Of a DNA stretch of 64,000 bases, positions 61,889 to 64,000 are shown one piece after another (positions within the stretch are counted from its first letter, which is position 1; each line of letters starts with the position of its first letter). Below the pieces are notes generated by a model. The model was not told the origin of the DNA. It did not search any database and was given only the letters and a program-made list of their open reading frames with translations. The stretch spans positions 62,001 through 126,000 of the forward strand of contig CAJTZL010000001.1 in assembly GCA_910583695.1 (NCBI GenBank), written 5' to 3'. A program made the position numbers and the translations under genes. Origin of the DNA: an uncultured Oscillibacter sp. GTDB lineage: Bacteria > Bacillota > Clostridia > Oscillospirales > Oscillospiraceae.

Positions 61889-63637
61889 TTACAGGCTATG
61901 CTCCGCCGTCCCGCCGGCGGACCAGGCGCTGTGATCGGTATGAAGCAGGTGATGGGACCTCTCCCCCAAGGGCTTTTTGAGGTAGGTCCGGTAGAGGGCC
62001 TGGACGTCCGGATTTTCGTGGGAGAACCGAATCTCCGAACCCGCGTCCAGCTTCCACAGCTTGTCGCCCCGGGCCCCCGCGCACTCCTGCCCGCCGTGGA
62101 TAGGCTGGCCGCCTCCCCCGGCACAGCCGCCGGGACAGGCCATGACCTCCACGAAGTCGTAGTCCACGGTTCCCTCCTCGATGGCCTCCATCAGCCGCCG
62201 GGTATTGGCAAGGCCGCTGACCACCGCCACCCGGACATCCCCCGCCCCGGGGATGTTGAAGGCCGCTTCCTTCCAGGGCTTCTCTCCCCGGACGGCCTTG
62301 AAGGCGTCCGCATCCGGGTTTTTCCCGGTAATCAGGTAGTACGCGCTCCGCAGGGCCGCGTCCATGACGCCGCCCGTGGCTCCGAAGACCACCGCCGCGC
62401 CGGTGCCGGAGCCCAGGGGGCTGTCAAACTCCGCCTCCTCCAGGTCCGCCGGAACAATGCAGTCACTGCGGAACAGGCGGCACATCTCCCGGGTGGTCAG
62501 CACCACGTCCACGTCCGGGTCCCCGCAGACGTCCTTCATGGTGGGCAGTTCGCTCTCCGCCTTCTTGGCGGAGCAGGGCATGATGGACGCCACGAAAACC
62601 TTGTGCGGGTCCAGGCCCATCTTCTCGGCAAAGTAGCTCTTGGCCACGGCGCCGAACATCTGCTGGGGGGATTTCGCCGTGGACAGATGGTCCGTATAGG
62701 CGGGGTACTGGGTTTTCAGGAACCGCACCCAGCCGGGACAGCAGCTGGTAAACATAGGCCAGCGGTACTTCCCCCGGTGGGTGAAGCGGTCAATAAACTC
62801 GCTGCCCTCCTCCATGATGGTCAGGTCCGCGGCGAAGTTCGTATCAAACACATAGTCGAATCCAATGCTCTTCAGGGCCGCCACCATGCGGCCGGTGGTC
62901 GCCTGTTTCGGCGGCAGGCTGAACACCTCCGCCCAGGCCACCCGCGCGGCCGGGGCCACCTGGATGACGGTGGTGATCTCCGGGTCCGCCAGGGCCCGGA
63001 GGACCTTGGTGGTGTCGTCCCGGACCGTCAGGGCTCCCGTGGGGCAGTGGGTGACGCACTGGCCGCAGTACACGCAGTCCGTATTTTTAAGGTAGCGGTT
63101 ATAGCTCACGTCCACGGTGGTCCGGGAGCCGGTGCCCGCCACGTCCCAGATGTTCATGCCCTGGATTTTGTCGCAGACCTGGACACAGCGCATGCACTTG
63201 ATGCACTTGCCGGCCTCCCGGACGATGGGGACGCTCAGGTCCACGTTGGAGCGCTCCGGCTGAACCTCATAGGGCTGGTAGTGGATGTTCAGGTCATGGG
63301 ACAGCTTCTGGAGCTCGCAGTAGCCGCTGCGGACGCAGACGGTGCAGTTGGAATTGTGCTGGGAGAGGATCAGCCGGAGGTTCGTCTTCCGGGCGTCCCG
63401 AACCCGGGGGGAGTTGGTGTGGATGACCATGCCCTCCAGGATTTCCGTGTTGCAGGCCGGAACCAGCCGCTCCGTGCCCTCGATCTCCACCATGCACATG
63501 CGGCAGGCGGCAATCTCGTTCAGGTCCTTCAGATAGCACAGGTGTGGAATGGGGATGCCCGCCTTTTCCGCAGCGCTTAGAATGGTGGTTCCCTTGGGGG
63601 CGGTGAGCTCCCGCCCGTTGATCGTCACGTTTACCAT
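61889..63637 (-). CDS. [FeFe] hydrogenase, HndD/HydA type
   Basis: 582 residues, cytoplasmic. N-terminal [2Fe-2S] ligands are Cys34, 45, 48 and 62. A His-ligated [4Fe-4S] site follows (His94, Cys98, 101, 107), then a two-cluster ferredoxin domain (CIKCMRCVQVC and CVYCGQCVTHC, about 145-198). H-cluster signatures are TSCCPGW (297-303, with the proton-transfer Cys299), MPCSAKKAES (353-362) and MACPGGCAGGGG (499-510). A small-subunit domain closes the chain. This domain set is typical of the catalytic subunit of multimeric NAD(P)-linked hydrogenases. Its start overlaps the flavoprotein gene upstream by 7 bases. Confidence 0.95.
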   Translation of the reverse strand: MVNVTINGRELTAPKGTTILSAAEKAGIPIPHLCYLKDLNEIAACRMCMVEIEGTERLVPACNTEILEGMVIHTNSPRVRDARKTNLRLILSQHNSNCTVCVRSGYCELQKLSHDLNIHYQPYEVQPERSNVDLSVPIVREAGKCIKCMRCVQVCDKIQGMNIWDVAGTGSRTTVDVSYNRYLKNTDCVYCGQCVTHCPTGALTVRDDTTKVLRALADPEITTVIQVAPAARVAWAEVFSLPPKQATTGRMVAALKSIGFDYVFDTNFAADLTIMEEGSEFIDRFTHRGKYRWPMFTSCCPGWVRFLKTQYPAYTDHLSTAKSPQQMFGAVAKSYFAEKMGLDPHKVFVASIMPCSAKKAESELPTMKDVCGDPDVDVVLTTREMCRLFRSDCIVPADLEEAEFDSPLGSGTGAAVVFGATGGVMDAALRSAYYLITGKNPDADAFKAVRGEKPWKEAAFNIPGAGDVRVAVVSGLANTRRLMEAIEEGTVDYDFVEVMACPGGCAGGGGQPIHGGQECAGARGDKLWKLDAGSEIRFSHENPDVQALYRTYLKKPLGERSHHLLHTDHSAWSAGGTAEHSL

Positions 63638-64000
63638 TTCTCCACACGTCCTCCCTTAAAGATTCCATAGCCGAAGTGGTCGCACCGGAGGCACCGGGAG
63701 GACTCCTGCCCGGCCTCCTGGTCCGTCATGCCGCACTCAATGCACTGGAAATCGCCCTTCCGCTCCCAGGCCTCCCGCTCGGTGGCGTTGACCCGGCCCC
63801 GAGGCCGCAGGTCCGTGCACTTGGGGGTGGGAACCTTGACGTCCGACTCAATCTCGTGGTTGAAGCCCAGGTATTCGTCGATGTTGGCGGCGGCGGCCTT
63901 TCCGGCGGCAATGGCCCGGATGACCGTGGCCGGACCCGTCACGCAGTCCCCTCCGGCGAAGACGCCCACCATATCGGGAAGCTGGGTGCTGGAATCCGCC
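63631..64000 (-). CDS. GltD-like NAD(P)/FAD oxidoreductase with Cys-rich tail, C-terminal part
   Basis: About 123 C-terminal residues; the gene continues past the right edge. VGVFAGGDCVTGPATVIRAIAAGKAAA is the second FAD/NAD(P) motif of glutamate-synthase small-subunit-like oxidoreductases. The tail FQCIECGMTDQEAGQESSRCLRCDHFG holds a CxxC...CxxC set. Overlap with the hydrogenase gene indicates that it is the electron-transfer partner linking NAD(P)H to the [FeFe] hydrogenase. Whether NuoF/NuoE-type subunits lie further upstream cannot be seen. Confidence 0.8.
   Translation of the reverse strand, partial: ADSSTQLPDMVGVFAGGDCVTGPATVIRAIAAGKAAAANIDEYLGFNHEIESDVKVPTPKCTDLRPRGRVNATEREAWERKGDFQCIECGMTDQEAGQESSRCLRCDHFGYGIFKGGRVEKW

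Noticed and set aside
1..64000. CRISPR arrays, insertion sequences, prophage or tRNA genes
   Set aside because: No regularly spaced repeats, transposase or integrase motifs, or cloverleaf-like segments were recognised on either strand.

Overview
The window looks like a chromosomal segment of a high-GC, anaerobic Gram-positive Clostridia member, most like the Oscillospiraceae (Flavonifractor/Oscillibacter-like lineages). That is an inference from four things: a clostridial division/cell-wall cluster with a meso-DAP type MurE, a T-box on leuA, a monomeric [FeFe] hydrogenase with a TM1266-type regulator, and strong GGAGG ribosome binding sites with TTGACA-17-TATAAT promoters. No rRNA, tRNA, CRISPR array, insertion sequence or prophage gene was seen. 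The high GC content creates very long antisense shadow frames (up to about 1000 codons), which were discarded.

Layout. 1-12931 (minus strand) is the dcw cluster: mraZ, rsmH, ftsL, a PASTA-bearing class B PBP, murE, mraY, ftsW, murG, murA, two doubtful small ORFs, ftsQ and ftsZ (cut by the left edge). One promoter overlies 10-nt-phased MraZ boxes, and ftsZ has its own promoter. 13182-14832 holds rsmD, coaD and a coiled-coil protein. 14853-17778 is a TM1266-type regulator plus an NMT1/SsuA-like ABC transporter behind a 210-nt structured leader that ends in a terminator, a riboswitch candidate. 17833-21767 has alr, thrC plus a GNAT acetyltransferase, and a small membrane protein. 21775-26930 is leuA-leuC-leuD-leuB under T-box control. 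27075-30448 has rpsU, and pgeF with a peptide-type binding protein. 30449-36478 has secA, a beta-CASP nuclease and rlmD. 36569-45306 has a YesL protein and an alpha-galactoside uptake/GH36 region (MsmK-type ATPase, AraC regulator, binding protein, two permeases, alpha-galactosidase). 45294-46696 is a divergent HxlR / metallo-hydrolase-like pair.

46751-61809 is the most unusual region: a compact minus-strand catabolic cluster of 16 co-directional genes plus a separate GntR gene. In transcription order it encodes a second LeuC-like/LeuD-like hydro-lyase, an RraA-type protein, a second IPMDH-like dehydrogenase, a GntR/FCD regulator, aconitase X large and small subunits, two more RraA-type proteins, a dihydroorotate-dehydrogenase-like flavoprotein fused to a two-cluster ferredoxin domain, a UbiD decarboxylase, a TctC-TctB-TctA tripartite transporter, a UbiX prenyltransferase and an LpdD-like protein. 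The families suggest anaerobic uptake and breakdown of a hydroxy- or polycarboxylic acid by dehydration, rehydration, oxidative decarboxylation, prFMN decarboxylation and retro-aldol cleavage. The substrate is not known and the pathway is an inference.

61855-64000 encodes an [FeFe] hydrogenase and the C-terminus of a GltD-like flavoprotein running off the right edge. Most gene starts were chosen by Shine-Dalgarno position; several differ from the longest open frame and are explained in the entries.
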